From the NCBI GenBank assembly GCA_002698785.1, contig PAAG01000059.1, forward strand, positions 620,001 through 684,000: a stretch of DNA of 64,000 nt, read 5' to 3'. The DNA comes from Verrucomicrobiales bacterium (GTDB lineage Bacteria; Verrucomicrobiota; Verrucomicrobiia; Verrucomicrobiales; DEV007). Shown piece by piece: positions 44,453-53,730 of this stretch (position 1 is its first letter; each line of letters begins with the position of its first letter). A model generated the notes under the pieces. That model was not told the origin of the DNA. It made no database searches and was given only the letters and a program-made list of their open reading frames with translations. The position numbers were made by a program, and so were the translations under genes.

Positions 44453-47400
44453 GACTGAAAACCTCCCTAACTATCCTGACATTAGCGCTCTCACCGGCTC
44501 TTCTGAGATCCGCCGACGTAGAAGCGTTGAAGTTTTTCGAAAATCACGTAAGACCCTTGCTTTCGGCAGAGTGTTATGATTGCCATGGCCCTGAAAAAGA
44601 GAAAGGTGGATTACGTCTCGATCATAAGGATCACATTCTGAAAGGTGGAGGCACAGGCCCGGCAATTGTCGTTGGAAAGCCTGATGATTCACTTCTGGTC
44701 GAGGCCATTCGGAGAGATGATCCGGATTTTGCAATGCCTCCTAAAAAGGAGCTTACAGAAGAGCAGGTGTCCACACTGGAACAATGGATCGCAATGGGAG
44801 CTCCCTGGCCGGCGGAAGCAGCCGATAAGAGCGATCTCGATGAGAATGGATTTTCCTCCGAAGACCACGCTTGGTGGGCGGTCCAACCACTTGCAGAGGT
44901 TACCGTCCCCGACAACGGAACCGAGTGGGCTAAGAACGAGATTGACCATTTCATTGCCCGGAAGCTCGAAGAGAAGCAATTACAGCCCGCAGAAACTGCT
45001 GACTCTATCGAACTCGTTCGTCGAATTTACTTTGACCTGCACGGACTGCCGCCGACTGCAGACGAAGCAAATGCGTTTCAATCTGCTTACAAGGAAAATC
45101 CTGACAAGGCTATCTCAGACTTGGTCGACAAACTTCTCGATAGCCCCCGTTACGGCGAACGCTGGGGACAGCATTGGCTGGACGTAGTTCGCTATGCAGA
45201 GAGCGACGGCTATCGCGCCGATGGATACCGCCCCGACACCTACCGCTATCGCGACTATGTGATTCAGTCATTCAACGAAGACAAACCCTACACACAATTC
45301 GTAAAAGAGCAGCTCGCAGCCGATGAGTTCGCGGCTGACGATCCTGACAAGTTCATCGCAACGGCCTTTCTCCGCCTTGGAATCTACGAATACAACCAGA
45401 GAAATGCCGAAATGCACTGGGATATCATCATGACGGAGATGACTAACGTCACTGGCGAAGCATTTCTCGGATTGGGAATTGGATGTGCCCAATGCCACGA
45501 TCACAAATTCGACCCGATTCTTCAGAAAGACCATTTCGCTCTGCGAGCGTTCTTAAGTTCAACATGGTGGCCCGAACACGAAGTTCTCGCTACGCCGGAG
45601 GAGAAGGCCGAATACGATAAGCAGATGGCCGCCTGGGAGGCCAAAGCCGGTGAGATACAGGCGCAGATTGACGAGATGCAAAAAGCTCGTCTTGAGAGCG
45701 CTCAGAAAGGGTCCGTGAAACAGTTCCCTGAAAACGTCCAGGAAATCTACTGGAAGCCTGCCGAAGAACGAAATGCGTATGAAGAACAAATCGCTCAACT
45801 CGTCCAGCGTCAGGTCGAATGGAGTCAGGGCCGAGTAGATTGGAAAAAGACTTTTGCATCCGACAAAGAGAAGCTGGCCAAGTATGAAGACCTGACGAAG
45901 AAGCTGAAAGAGTTCGAAGACCTGAAGCCGAAACCACTTCCTACTGCATTCATATCAACGGACACCGGCCCAGAAGCTGCCGCCACATACATTGAGAAGC
46001 GTGGCAAGAAAGAGGAGGTAGAGCCTGCTTATCTGACCTTACTCGACCTCCCAGCTCCAAAGATTAAGCCGACGGAAGAGACAACTGGCCGCCGTCTGGC
46101 TCTGGCTAACTGGATTGCCAGCGAGGACAATCCTCTTTCCACTCGCGTGATCACAAACCGAATCTGGCAACATCATTTTGGAACTGGCCTGGTTCCGACG
46201 CCAAACGATTTCGGACAGCTCGGGGAAGAGCCGAGCCATCCTGAGCTTCTTGATTGGCTCACAGAGGAATTCATCGAAGGCGGTTGGAAAATGAAGCCTA
46301 TGCACAAACTCATCATGATGAGTGCTGCTTACCGCCAAACGGCAAAGCGTGAGCCTACAAGCGACGAGTCCATGACTGATCCCGAAAACCGCCTTTTGTG
46401 GCGTTTTCCACCTCGCCGCCTCAGTGCGGAGGAAATCCGTGATGCAATGCTGGTTGCATCGGGAGAGCTTCAGCAAAAGGAAGGCGGCCCCGCAGTCAGT
46501 GGCAGTTCGACGAATCGAAGCGTCTACGTGAAAAAGATCCGAAATACGAAAGATCCGATGATGGGCGCGTTCGACATGCCTTCCGGATTCAGTTCATCGC
46601 CTAACCGCACGGAGACAACTACCCCGACCCAGTCCCTCCTTCTCGTGAATGGAGACTTCGCAATGAAGCGCGCGAATGCCTTCGCGAAGAGTATCCTTGG
46701 TGGTAAGACATCTATTGATGAGGCAACTGTTCGTGAGGCGTACCGCGCCGCATATGGACGTGAGCCAGAACGGATCGAAGTAGATGGAGCTCTAGCATTC
46801 ATCAACAACCAGATGAATGCAGTAGAAGGGCCGAAAGCGCCGGCTCCGAAATACCCAGACGAAAATGGTCTGCGCCCTATAACTCAGCATTTTAAGGCAG
46901 GGCAATCACTCGACCTAGGAGAGAAGTCACTGTGGCTCCAGCCTGGTAGTCGTTTCGAACGCTTGCAAGCTACTGAGCTTGAACTCACTGGAGACGAGTT
47001 CACTATCGAAGCTGTCGCAAATCTGGATAGCATCCACAAAGACGCCTCGGTGAACACGCTATTCAGCCGATGGAACGGTAACCATAAAGACTCAGGGTTC
47101 ACTTTTGGTGTGACCAGTGAGAAATCTCGCTATGAGCCGCGTAATTTTATTATGCAGCTGATAGGTGACGACTTTCAGGGAAATCGCATCTATGACGTAG
47201 TCGCCTCCGATCTGCGTTTCCCTTTGAGTAAACCGGTTTACATCGCTGCTTCCGTCAAAGCGCAACCAGCGAAGGACGATGTCACGAAAGGGAGCGTGAC
47301 CTTTTACATGAAAGATCTTTCCGATCCGAAGGCACCTCTCCAGTCAAAAACGGTGCCCCATGATATCGTCGGCGGGCTACACGCCGATAAGGCAATCCGT

Positions 47401-47697
47401 TCTTTCATTAGCGGACGAGACCAGAGCGGACACCTCTGGGATGGACAACTCGCTCGTCTCGTCGTGAGCAAAGGTGCACTGCCAAAAGAAAAGCTCATCA
47501 TCGAGAAGCCCGATGGTCGTGACCGCATCATCGACTGGAAATTCAATGGCCCGGAAGGTGCCCACCCAGAACCAAATACTGCATGGGTAAAAGAGCCTGC
47601 CAAACCATCTTCCCAGTCGAACAGTCCACTGTTCGGAGCAGTCACCGATTTCTGTCACGTACTTTTGAACTCTAACGAATTTCTTTACCTCCACTAA
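44449..47697 (+). CDS. PSD1 / planctomycete cytochrome c domain protein with LamG
   Basis: 1082 residues from the ATG at 44449 with a signal peptide (MRLKTSLTILTLALSPALLR). Heme site CYDCHG (Cys42-Cys45) in a planctomycete cytochrome c domain; DUF1549 (EIDHFIARKLEEKQLQPAE) with a second CxxCH (GCAQCHDHKFDP, Cys about 346); a coiled-coil (EAKAGEIQAQIDEMQKARL); then DUF1553/PSD1 (LANWIASEDNPLSTRVITNR, RRLSAEEIRDAMLVASGEL). The last 230 residues form a LamG-like sandwich (TIEAVANLDSIHKDASVN). Exact activity is unknown; the family is thought to use heme to process organic substrates in the periplasm. Translation coupled to FecR (ATGA). Confidence 0.92.
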   Translation: MRLKTSLTILTLALSPALLRSADVEALKFFENHVRPLLSAECYDCHGPEKEKGGLRLDHKDHILKGGGTGPAIVVGKPDDSLLVEAIRRDDPDFAMPPKKELTEEQVSTLEQWIAMGAPWPAEAADKSDLDENGFSSEDHAWWAVQPLAEVTVPDNGTEWAKNEIDHFIARKLEEKQLQPAETADSIELVRRIYFDLHGLPPTADEANAFQSAYKENPDKAISDLVDKLLDSPRYGERWGQHWLDVVRYAESDGYRADGYRPDTYRYRDYVIQSFNEDKPYTQFVKEQLAADEFAADDPDKFIATAFLRLGIYEYNQRNAEMHWDIIMTEMTNVTGEAFLGLGIGCAQCHDHKFDPILQKDHFALRAFLSSTWWPEHEVLATPEEKAEYDKQMAAWEAKAGEIQAQIDEMQKARLESAQKGSVKQFPENVQEIYWKPAEERNAYEEQIAQLVQRQVEWSQGRVDWKKTFASDKEKLAKYEDLTKKLKEFEDLKPKPLPTAFISTDTGPEAAATYIEKRGKKEEVEPAYLTLLDLPAPKIKPTEETTGRRLALANWIASEDNPLSTRVITNRIWQHHFGTGLVPTPNDFGQLGEEPSHPELLDWLTEEFIEGGWKMKPMHKLIMMSAAYRQTAKREPTSDESMTDPENRLLWRFPPRRLSAEEIRDAMLVASGELQQKEGGPAVSGSSTNRSVYVKKIRNTKDPMMGAFDMPSGFSSSPNRTETTTPTQSLLLVNGDFAMKRANAFAKSILGGKTSIDEATVREAYRAAYGREPERIEVDGALAFINNQMNAVEGPKAPAPKYPDENGLRPITQHFKAGQSLDLGEKSLWLQPGSRFERLQATELELTGDEFTIEAVANLDSIHKDASVNTLFSRWNGNHKDSGFTFGVTSEKSRYEPRNFIMQLIGDDFQGNRIYDVVASDLRFPLSKPVYIAASVKAQPAKDDVTKGSVTFYMKDLSDPKAPLQSKTVPHDIVGGLHADKAIRSFISGRDQSGHLWDGQLARLVVSKGALPKEKLIIEKPDGRDRIIDWKFNGPEGAHPEPNTAWVKEPAKPSSQSNSPLFGAVTDFCHVLLNSNEFLYLH

Positions 47698-47700
47698 GCT

Positions 47701-49131
47701 ATGCCCCCTTGCAATAGAATCGATCGCCCTGTCAATCGGCGGGAATTCCTCAACAAAGCCGGAGCCGGTTTTGGTGCCGTAGCACTGTCTGCGCTCACGG
47801 GAGAAAAGCTTCTCGCTTCTGCGGGAGGTCCTAATCCTGTTGCCGCAAAAATCCCCCATCAACTGGGTCGCGCAAAGAATGTGATCTGGCTCTTTATGGA
47901 GGGAGGCCCCAGCCATATTGATCTTTTTGATCCAAAACCCCTCTTGAACAAACTCGCAGGCCAGTCACTTCCAGATAGCTTTGAGCGGCCGGTGACCGCG
48001 ATGGGCGAGGTGAATTCCCCGCTGCTTGAGTGCAAACGCGAGTGGGCACAGCACGGTGAAAGCGGCCTCTGGATCTCTGACTGGCTACCTAATCATTCTA
48101 AGATAGCCGACGAATTGTGCGTGATTCGCTCCTGCGTTTCAGATGGAATCAACCATGCCGGCGGAGTCTGCCAGATGAACACAGGTTCCGTTTTTGGTGG
48201 CCGCCCTTCTCTCGGTTCCTGGGTATCTTACGGAATCGGAACTGAGAACCAGAGTCTTCCTGGTTTTGTTGTGATCAAGGACTCAAACTCGATGGTCGTA
48301 AATGGAACGCGAGCGTGGGGATCTGGTTTCATTCCAGCTGTTCACCAGGGAGTTCTTTTCGAGAACGGAGAAGAAGCCATCAGCAACTTAAATAACCCTG
48401 CCAATGTCACTGATAAGCGTCAGTATCAAAAGCTTCAATTCCTCGAGCAAGTTAATCAACGCCACTACGATGGCCGGGAATCAAACACTGACCTCGAAGC
48501 ACGTATTCGAAGCTACGAACTCGCGTTCCGCATGCAGGCGGAAGCTCCGGAGGCAATTGATCTGGACAGCGAACCAGAGCACATCAAGGAGATGTATGGC
48601 TTGAACGACAAGGAGACTCAAACCTATGGTCGTCAATGCCTCATGGCTCGTCGCCTCGTTGAACGAGGAGTCCGCTTCATCCAACTGTACCATGGTGCCG
48701 GTAGCAAGTGGGACAGCCACTCCAAAATGGAAGCCAACCACGGCCGCCTTTGCAACAACGTGGACGTTCCTATCGTTGGGCTCATCCAAGACTTGAAGCA
48801 ACGTGGCCTTCTCGATGAAACCTTGATCATTTGGGGCGGCGAGTTTGGCCGAACACCTATGAGTGAAAAAGGTGATGGCCGCGATCACAACCCAACTGGT
48901 TTCACCATGTGGATGGCAGGTGGCGGCGTCAAAGGTGGGCAGACTATTGGATCAACCGATGAACTCGGCCTTTACGCTACCGAAGACAAGATGCACGTCC
49001 ACGATATACACTCGACAATCATGGCCCTGTTAGGGCTTGATCATACAGAAGTCGTTTACATGCACAAAGGGCGCCCCGAGCGGGTCGATCTGAACGAAGG
49101 CCACGTGAACAATAAGATATTCACGACCTAG
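47701..49131 (+). CDS. DUF1501 domain protein, Tat-exported
   Basis: 476 residues with a twin-arginine-type signal (PVNRREFLNKAGAGFGAVAL, about 11-30). DUF1501 motifs: VIWLFMEGGPSHIDLFDPKP, DGINHAGGVCQMNTG, FIQLYHGAGSKWDSH and WGGEFGRTPMSEKGDGRDHN, i.e. alkaline-phosphatase-superfamily metal-binding blocks. Its gene follows PSD1 by three bases, the near-universal PSD1-DUF1501 pairing in this phylum. Function is unknown, but the two proteins are presumed to work together. Its stop overlaps the convergent 86-residue gene by four bases. Confidence 0.92.
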   Translation: MPPCNRIDRPVNRREFLNKAGAGFGAVALSALTGEKLLASAGGPNPVAAKIPHQLGRAKNVIWLFMEGGPSHIDLFDPKPLLNKLAGQSLPDSFERPVTAMGEVNSPLLECKREWAQHGESGLWISDWLPNHSKIADELCVIRSCVSDGINHAGGVCQMNTGSVFGGRPSLGSWVSYGIGTENQSLPGFVVIKDSNSMVVNGTRAWGSGFIPAVHQGVLFENGEEAISNLNNPANVTDKRQYQKLQFLEQVNQRHYDGRESNTDLEARIRSYELAFRMQAEAPEAIDLDSEPEHIKEMYGLNDKETQTYGRQCLMARRLVERGVRFIQLYHGAGSKWDSHSKMEANHGRLCNNVDVPIVGLIQDLKQRGLLDETLIIWGGEFGRTPMSEKGDGRDHNPTGFTMWMAGGGVKGGQTIGSTDELGLYATEDKMHVHDIHSTIMALLGLDHTEVVYMHKGRPERVDLNEGHVNNKIFTT

Positions 49132-49388
49132 GATTCCCGATTTTCTTTTGCCCAATGAAGCGCTTTCTCGAAACTACAGTTTTCGAGAAAGTGGTTGAGG
49201 CGAATGGGGATCGTTTCACGATTTGCACGATGGAAGTCCATCAGTGATTCGGAAACGTCCTGCAGCTGCTTGAGTTGCTCGTCAGGGTCGTTTTCCCTGA
49301 GATCAGCATCGCTAATGACAGCTAACCGTCGTTCCAATAAAGCGATTAGCTGATCCGTCTTTTCAATTGATAATCCTGCTCCCGACAT
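49128..49388 (-). CDS. Small helical hypothetical protein near type I secretion genes
   Basis: 86 residues, all predicted helical (LSIEKTDQLIALLERRLAVI, EQLKQLQDVSESLMDFHR, FLENCSFEKALHWAKEN). The ATG at 49388 sits 42 bases after the HlyD gene on the same strand, so it is likely the third gene of the transporter operon. Its 3' end overlaps the convergent DUF1501 gene by four bases. It could be a small accessory or chaperone-like protein; no family was recognised. Confidence 0.55.
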   Translation of the reverse strand: MSGAGLSIEKTDQLIALLERRLAVISDADLRENDPDEQLKQLQDVSESLMDFHRANRETIPIRLNHFLENCSFEKALHWAKENRES

Positions 49389-49430
49389 CTTTTTGCGACC
49401 AGCATAGCTGATTCGGCACAGGAACTCAAA

Positions 49431-50660
49431 TCACCGTTCTCGAAGCGAATTGAAACGCATTCTGTGAAAGGGTTTCGTCAGATACTGCAGGACCGTTCGG
49501 CGCCCGGTCAGAATATCGACCTCCACCGTCATACCTGGAAAAACCGGTAGCACCTTTCCATTTTTCTCCAGCGCGCCGCCCTCATTTCGTACTTTGGCGA
49601 TGTAGTAATGTTCTTTATCGATTTCGTCTTGAATCGTATCGGCGCTAATTGTTTCAACAGTTCCCTCCAATCCTCCGAAAAGAGAAAAATCGTAGGCTGA
49701 GAATTTGAGTGTCGCTTTCTGTCCAGGGTGCAGGAATGCAATGTCAGAAGGGCGAATCTTGGTTTCGACGAGAAGAGTGTCGTCGATAGGAACGACGTCA
49801 ACAATTGGCTCGCCAGGCTGCAGCACTCCTCCGATCGTATTTACATAGAGCTTATTCACGGTCCCCGTCACCGGCGACTTTACCAAGGTCCTCTCCACCC
49901 TGTCCTGCCTCCCCTGCAACGTCTCTTGCAACTGATCCAGTTCTGCCCTCGTCTCGTTGTAGTCCTCCATTGCTTCGCGCTGCAAACTGGACTCGATGTC
50001 AAAAATCTCTCCCTGCAACTCGTTTACTTCACGTTCCAAACGGAGGCGGTCCACTTTCGAGATGACTCCTTTTTGGACAAGAGGAATCGTCATACTCAGT
50101 TCTTCAGAAGCCAGCTTGAGACTGCGCCTCAGGATCGAAAGTCGCTCTTGCATCTGCTGCTGACGTTTCTCAAAAAGCACCCTCTCCCGCTCTACGAGGT
50201 CTGGTCGCGTCTCCTTCATAGAAGATTCAAAGTCGATGGTATCTTGACCATCCGCTTCCGCAGCCAAGCGGACCAAACGAGCCGCCAGTGCCTGACTCTG
50301 AGCCAGATTCTCTCGATAGCTCGAAACACTCTGTGTGTCCTGAATACGGACGAGAACATCCCCTTCCTTCACACGGCTTCCCTCTTTGATGAAGATTTCT
50401 GCTACAATTCCTCCCTCAAGATTCTGAACGCGCTGTATCGAAGACGAGGGAATCACTTTGCCCTGACCTTTTGTCACCTCATCAATTTCTGCATTCGCAG
50501 CCCAGTATACTGCCGAGGCAAAGAGTACGACGACAGCTACCAAGAGGATTGTCCCCCCGGCTTGGCGGTCTCCTTTCAGAACGGCTCTGGCATCACGGAC
50601 ATAATCAAGGTCCACACGTTTAACCTGGACTGATTCTTTTTCTGGAGGGCTCGCGTTCAT
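49431..50660 (-). CDS. HlyD-type periplasmic adaptor of a type I secretion system
   Basis: 409 residues (ATG at 50660; a TTG at 50666 is possible). One N-terminal membrane helix (GGTILLVAVVVLFASAVYWA, about 37-56) is followed by the lipoyl/biotinyl half (VTKGQGKVIPSSSIQRVQ, GGIVAEIFIKEGSRVKEGDV), a long periplasmic coiled-coil (REVNELQGEIFDIESSLQR and others) and the beta-barrel end (AFLHPGQKATLKFSAYD). This is the HlyD/LapC family that links the inner-membrane ABC exporter to a TolC-like duct. A TolC homologue is not in the window. It follows the ABC gene with seven bases between. Confidence 0.92.
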   Translation of the reverse strand: MNASPPEKESVQVKRVDLDYVRDARAVLKGDRQAGGTILLVAVVVLFASAVYWAANAEIDEVTKGQGKVIPSSSIQRVQNLEGGIVAEIFIKEGSRVKEGDVLVRIQDTQSVSSYRENLAQSQALAARLVRLAAEADGQDTIDFESSMKETRPDLVERERVLFEKRQQQMQERLSILRRSLKLASEELSMTIPLVQKGVISKVDRLRLEREVNELQGEIFDIESSLQREAMEDYNETRAELDQLQETLQGRQDRVERTLVKSPVTGTVNKLYVNTIGGVLQPGEPIVDVVPIDDTLLVETKIRPSDIAFLHPGQKATLKFSAYDFSLFGGLEGTVETISADTIQDEIDKEHYYIAKVRNEGGALEKNGKVLPVFPGMTVEVDILTGRRTVLQYLTKPFHRMRFNSLRER

Positions 50661-50667
50661 AATCAAA

Positions 50668-52872
50668 TCAGTTAGGAAGGGCTACGTCTGGTGAATCTCC
50701 TGAAGGAACGGAGCCTGACATACTTCCCCTTGCCCTAGGCACTTCGGGAGGTTTAGCCGAGGTAGGCACCCGCATTACTTTCTCTTTTGGTCCATCGGCA
50801 ACGACCTTTCCGTTTTCCATTACAATGACTCGATCGACCAGTGTGAGAATTGATCGCTTGTGCGTCGCGACTAACAAAGTGCGCATTGAATCTCCATCAA
50901 GGTAACCTCTGAGCTTTTCAATCAGCCGCTTCTCACTCCCGCTATCCATTGCGCTCGTGGGTTCGTCAAAAAGCAATAATTCAGGCTCTTCTATCAAAGC
51001 TCGTGCAAGGGACACAGCTTGCTTTTGCCCCCCTGAAAGTGAGTTCCCGTTTTCAGAAACAGGCTGGTCAATACCGCGCGGCAGGGATCGAATAAACCCG
51101 GAGAGACCAGCGATATCGATCGCTTCGAGCAATTTCTGATCCTCCACCCACGGACAGCCAGCAAGGAGATTTGAACGAAGAGAGCCGTATAAAAGTCCCG
51201 GATCCTGAGGAACGTATCCAATGTTCGCTCTCAACTCAGCGGGATCCAATTGACTCAACTCCACTCCAGAAATTGATATCGAACCATCTGTGGGACGATT
51301 GAATCCCATAAGCAGCCGTAAGAGCGAACTCTTTCCCGATCCTGTTTTGCCCAAGAGCGCTACCCGTTCTCCGGGCTGGATACGGATATTCAGTTCGTCG
51401 AGGATTAGAGCTCCCTCTTCTTCGTAGCGAAACTTCAACTGGTGTGTTTCCACAGAAGGGGAAAATTCCGGCATCGAGATATACTGCGCTCCTCGATCAT
51501 GACGCTCTGGAGGTATCTCCATAATTTGGTTCAACCCAGATAGGGAGCGCAGAGAAAGCTGCATGCGTGTTAGGAGCGACGCAACAAGAGCCATCGGCCC
51601 CATTGCTCTTCCCGAGAGAATAACGCAGGCAATCATCGCCCCCATCGTCATTTCCCGGTCTCTCACAGCAAAAAAGGCAGCAATGATGATTACAGTTGAG
51701 ACCACGTGATGCAGCAGAGCTGTCATGTTCATCGCAAGATGGGAATACCCTCGTGATTCAATCTCAGATTTCGCAGAAACATGCATGACCTCTTCCATGC
51801 GCGCCTGCATTTCAGATTCACTACGAGTCGCCTTGATTCGCTCCAACCCCTGGATCCCTTCAACCAGAAGAGCCTGCCTTTGATTGGAAGATTGGTAACT
51901 CTTCGAAACAGCTTTTCGAATAGGTAGCTGCATGATCAGCCCGATAATCAGAGCCAGGGTTAACCCAGCTACGACTGGCAGTGCGACAGTGGGGCCACCC
52001 AAAAGGTAAATCACCCCGACAAATACAAAGGTAAACGGAAGGTCGGCAATCGCAGCAATCGAAGCACTGGTGAAAAACTCTCGAAGAGCATCATAACCCC
52101 TCGCCTGGCTAGCCAGAGATCCCGCCGAATCGGGTCGATCACCAAATCGCATTCCCAACATCCGTCCGAAGATTTCACTCCCGAGAATGAGGTCAATTCT
52201 GTGTCCTGCCCGATCTACAAAATGTGTACGAAGCGATTTAAGAATGAACTCGAATACGTATGCAATCCCCACCCCCATTGCGAGGACGAAAAGTGTATCG
52301 ACTGCTTCGTTTGGAACAACCCGATCATAGACGTTCATCATGAAGATCGAAGACGCCAGAGCGAGGAAGTTGATCACTACTGTAGAGATTCCAACGCGAA
52401 AATAAAACGACCGAAATCTCCACAGAGTTCCCCAAAACCAATTCTTGCCGAGTCTCCGTGCTCGAAACTCTGAGCGTGATTCAAACTCATAAGAGGGTTT
52501 CACGAAGATTGCTATCCCGGTGTAGACCTCGTTGAGTTCATCAGTTGTTAAGATCTCTTCTCCGCCTCCTGAACTAGGAAGGACAACTTTAAATTTATTG
52601 CGGCCTTCCTTCTCGACGAGGATTGCCACCTCGTTGTCTTCCAGTAGAAGAATCGCCGGATAAGTGGCCGGGCTGATCCTCGAAACAGATCGGCGCACCA
52701 ATTTCGACTCAAATCCAGCACGCTCTGCAGCCCGCGGGAACATTTGCGGCGAGAGTTTGCCCCCCCAGAGCGGGAGACACTGCATCACCCCCGAGCGATT
52801 GATTGGTCTGGAATGCAATTTCCCAAAAAAGAGAAGGGCTTCCAATAGTGGATCGTCGTATCTGTCCGGCAT
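50668..52872 (-). CDS. Type I secretion ABC transporter, LapB-like with degenerate C39 domain
   Basis: 734 residues from the ATG at 52872 (MPDRYDDPLLE); an upstream TTG-type start is rejected as it lies in AT-rich sequence. N-terminal 125 residues are a C39 peptidase-like domain without the catalytic Cys motif (INRSGVMQCLPLWGG), as in LapB/HlyB exporters of adhesins. Six membrane helices follow (VVINFLALASSIFMMNVYDRV etc.). The ATPase has Walker A LGKTGSGKSS, Q-loop PQDPGLLYG, signature LSGGQKQ and Walker B LLLFDEPT. It exports large unprocessed substrates, and the giant adhesin at 57.8 kb is the obvious candidate. Confidence 0.93.
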   Translation of the reverse strand: MPDRYDDPLLEALLFFGKLHSRPINRSGVMQCLPLWGGKLSPQMFPRAAERAGFESKLVRRSVSRISPATYPAILLLEDNEVAILVEKEGRNKFKVVLPSSGGGEEILTTDELNEVYTGIAIFVKPSYEFESRSEFRARRLGKNWFWGTLWRFRSFYFRVGISTVVINFLALASSIFMMNVYDRVVPNEAVDTLFVLAMGVGIAYVFEFILKSLRTHFVDRAGHRIDLILGSEIFGRMLGMRFGDRPDSAGSLASQARGYDALREFFTSASIAAIADLPFTFVFVGVIYLLGGPTVALPVVAGLTLALIIGLIMQLPIRKAVSKSYQSSNQRQALLVEGIQGLERIKATRSESEMQARMEEVMHVSAKSEIESRGYSHLAMNMTALLHHVVSTVIIIAAFFAVRDREMTMGAMIACVILSGRAMGPMALVASLLTRMQLSLRSLSGLNQIMEIPPERHDRGAQYISMPEFSPSVETHQLKFRYEEEGALILDELNIRIQPGERVALLGKTGSGKSSLLRLLMGFNRPTDGSISISGVELSQLDPAELRANIGYVPQDPGLLYGSLRSNLLAGCPWVEDQKLLEAIDIAGLSGFIRSLPRGIDQPVSENGNSLSGGQKQAVSLARALIEEPELLLFDEPTSAMDSGSEKRLIEKLRGYLDGDSMRTLLVATHKRSILTLVDRVIVMENGKVVADGPKEKVMRVPTSAKPPEVPRARGSMSGSVPSGDSPDVALPN

Positions 52873-53043
52873 TATTACTAAATTTATGAAAAATATATTA
52901 ATTATCAACTAAGAATTCTAGAATAGTGAACAATAGATTATTTATATTCTTCTCATTGGATCCAAAATAATCCAAATCCCCTATCATTTATGATAATTCG
53001 CAAAATTGATTGCAAAATTTTAGATTTCAGGTAAGAATTTTAT
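52873..53043. other. AT-rich divergent intergenic control region
   Basis: This 171-base gap separates the divergent transporter and protease genes and is clearly more AT-rich than the genes. It contains repeated GCAAAATT (around 53000-53018) and ATCCAAA words. A TTGCAA/TAAGAA pair spaced 16 bases near 53010-53037 could be a promoter for the protease gene but would put transcription at the GTG. No confident regulatory assignment is made. Confidence 0.5.
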
Positions 53044-53730
53044 GTGAAAGTGATCTTTCAAGGCCTGCTTTTTGCCACTCTCAGTGCCGCGCTCACGAAT
53101 ATCCAATGCGAGGACTCCACTCGCAAAGATTGGAATTCGATGGAGCAAATGCTTGTCATCGCCTCGAAAAATCTCCCTAGAAGCTGTGTCCGTATACAAA
53201 GCAAAACGTCGGAAAGTTTGAGCAGTGGAATACTGATTGATCGAGACGGAACAATCCTGACAGTCTCTCACGCCATCGAGGCGGACCTAAGTGAAGTCAC
53301 CGTGCTATTCATAGACGGAGAAAAAGGGGTAGCGTCGATAGTTTTACACGACGCCGAGAGAGATACAGCCATCCTCAAATTAAAAGGCAGCCTACCAGAG
53401 CAGGCTGTTCCTGCTGAAGTCGCGGCTCCCCAGCCCAAATCTAAGCAAAAGATGCAACCTGTGGTTGCAGTTGGCTTTGGAGGTAGTGAGCAGGCGGCAG
53501 TGCGTTTCGGGTTTGGTTATCTTGACCCAAAATCTGGGAATTGGGTCACCACCTGCCGACTTACAGCAGGCGATTCAGGTGGCGGTTTGTTCACTCTTGA
53601 TGGAGAACTCCTTGCCATTCATTCTGCCACAGATGCAATACAGGCAATGCGCTCTCACCACATCGACCTGTCGCAGTTTAGCGCAGGGGAGTCGACAAAC
53701 TTAGTGGACGCATCTCACTCAGTGCGATGA
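53044..53730 (+). CDS. Secreted trypsin-like (S1C) serine protease
   Basis: 228 residues; the start is GTG at 53044 (the ATG at 53042 is followed at once by a stop). A signal-like N-terminus (MKVIFQGLLFATLSAALTNI) precedes a chymotrypsin-fold protease with an intact triad: His76 in LTVSHAIEA, Asp107 in ERDTAILKL and Ser178 in TAGDSGGGLF. It lacks PDZ domains, so it is shorter than HtrA/DegP. It is probably periplasmic or exported. The next gene overlaps by ATGA and encodes a catalytically impaired paralogue. The locus suggests a role in processing or quality control of the secreted adhesin, which is inference. Confidence 0.87.
   Translation: MKVIFQGLLFATLSAALTNIQCEDSTRKDWNSMEQMLVIASKNLPRSCVRIQSKTSESLSSGILIDRDGTILTVSHAIEADLSEVTVLFIDGEKGVASIVLHDAERDTAILKLKGSLPEQAVPAEVAAPQPKSKQKMQPVVAVGFGGSEQAAVRFGFGYLDPKSGNWVTTCRLTAGDSGGGLFTLDGELLAIHSATDAIQAMRSHHIDLSQFSAGESTNLVDASHSVR

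Noticed and set aside
50661-50667. TTG start extending HlyD by two codons
   Set aside because: The ATG at 50660 is a better start and changes nothing of substance.
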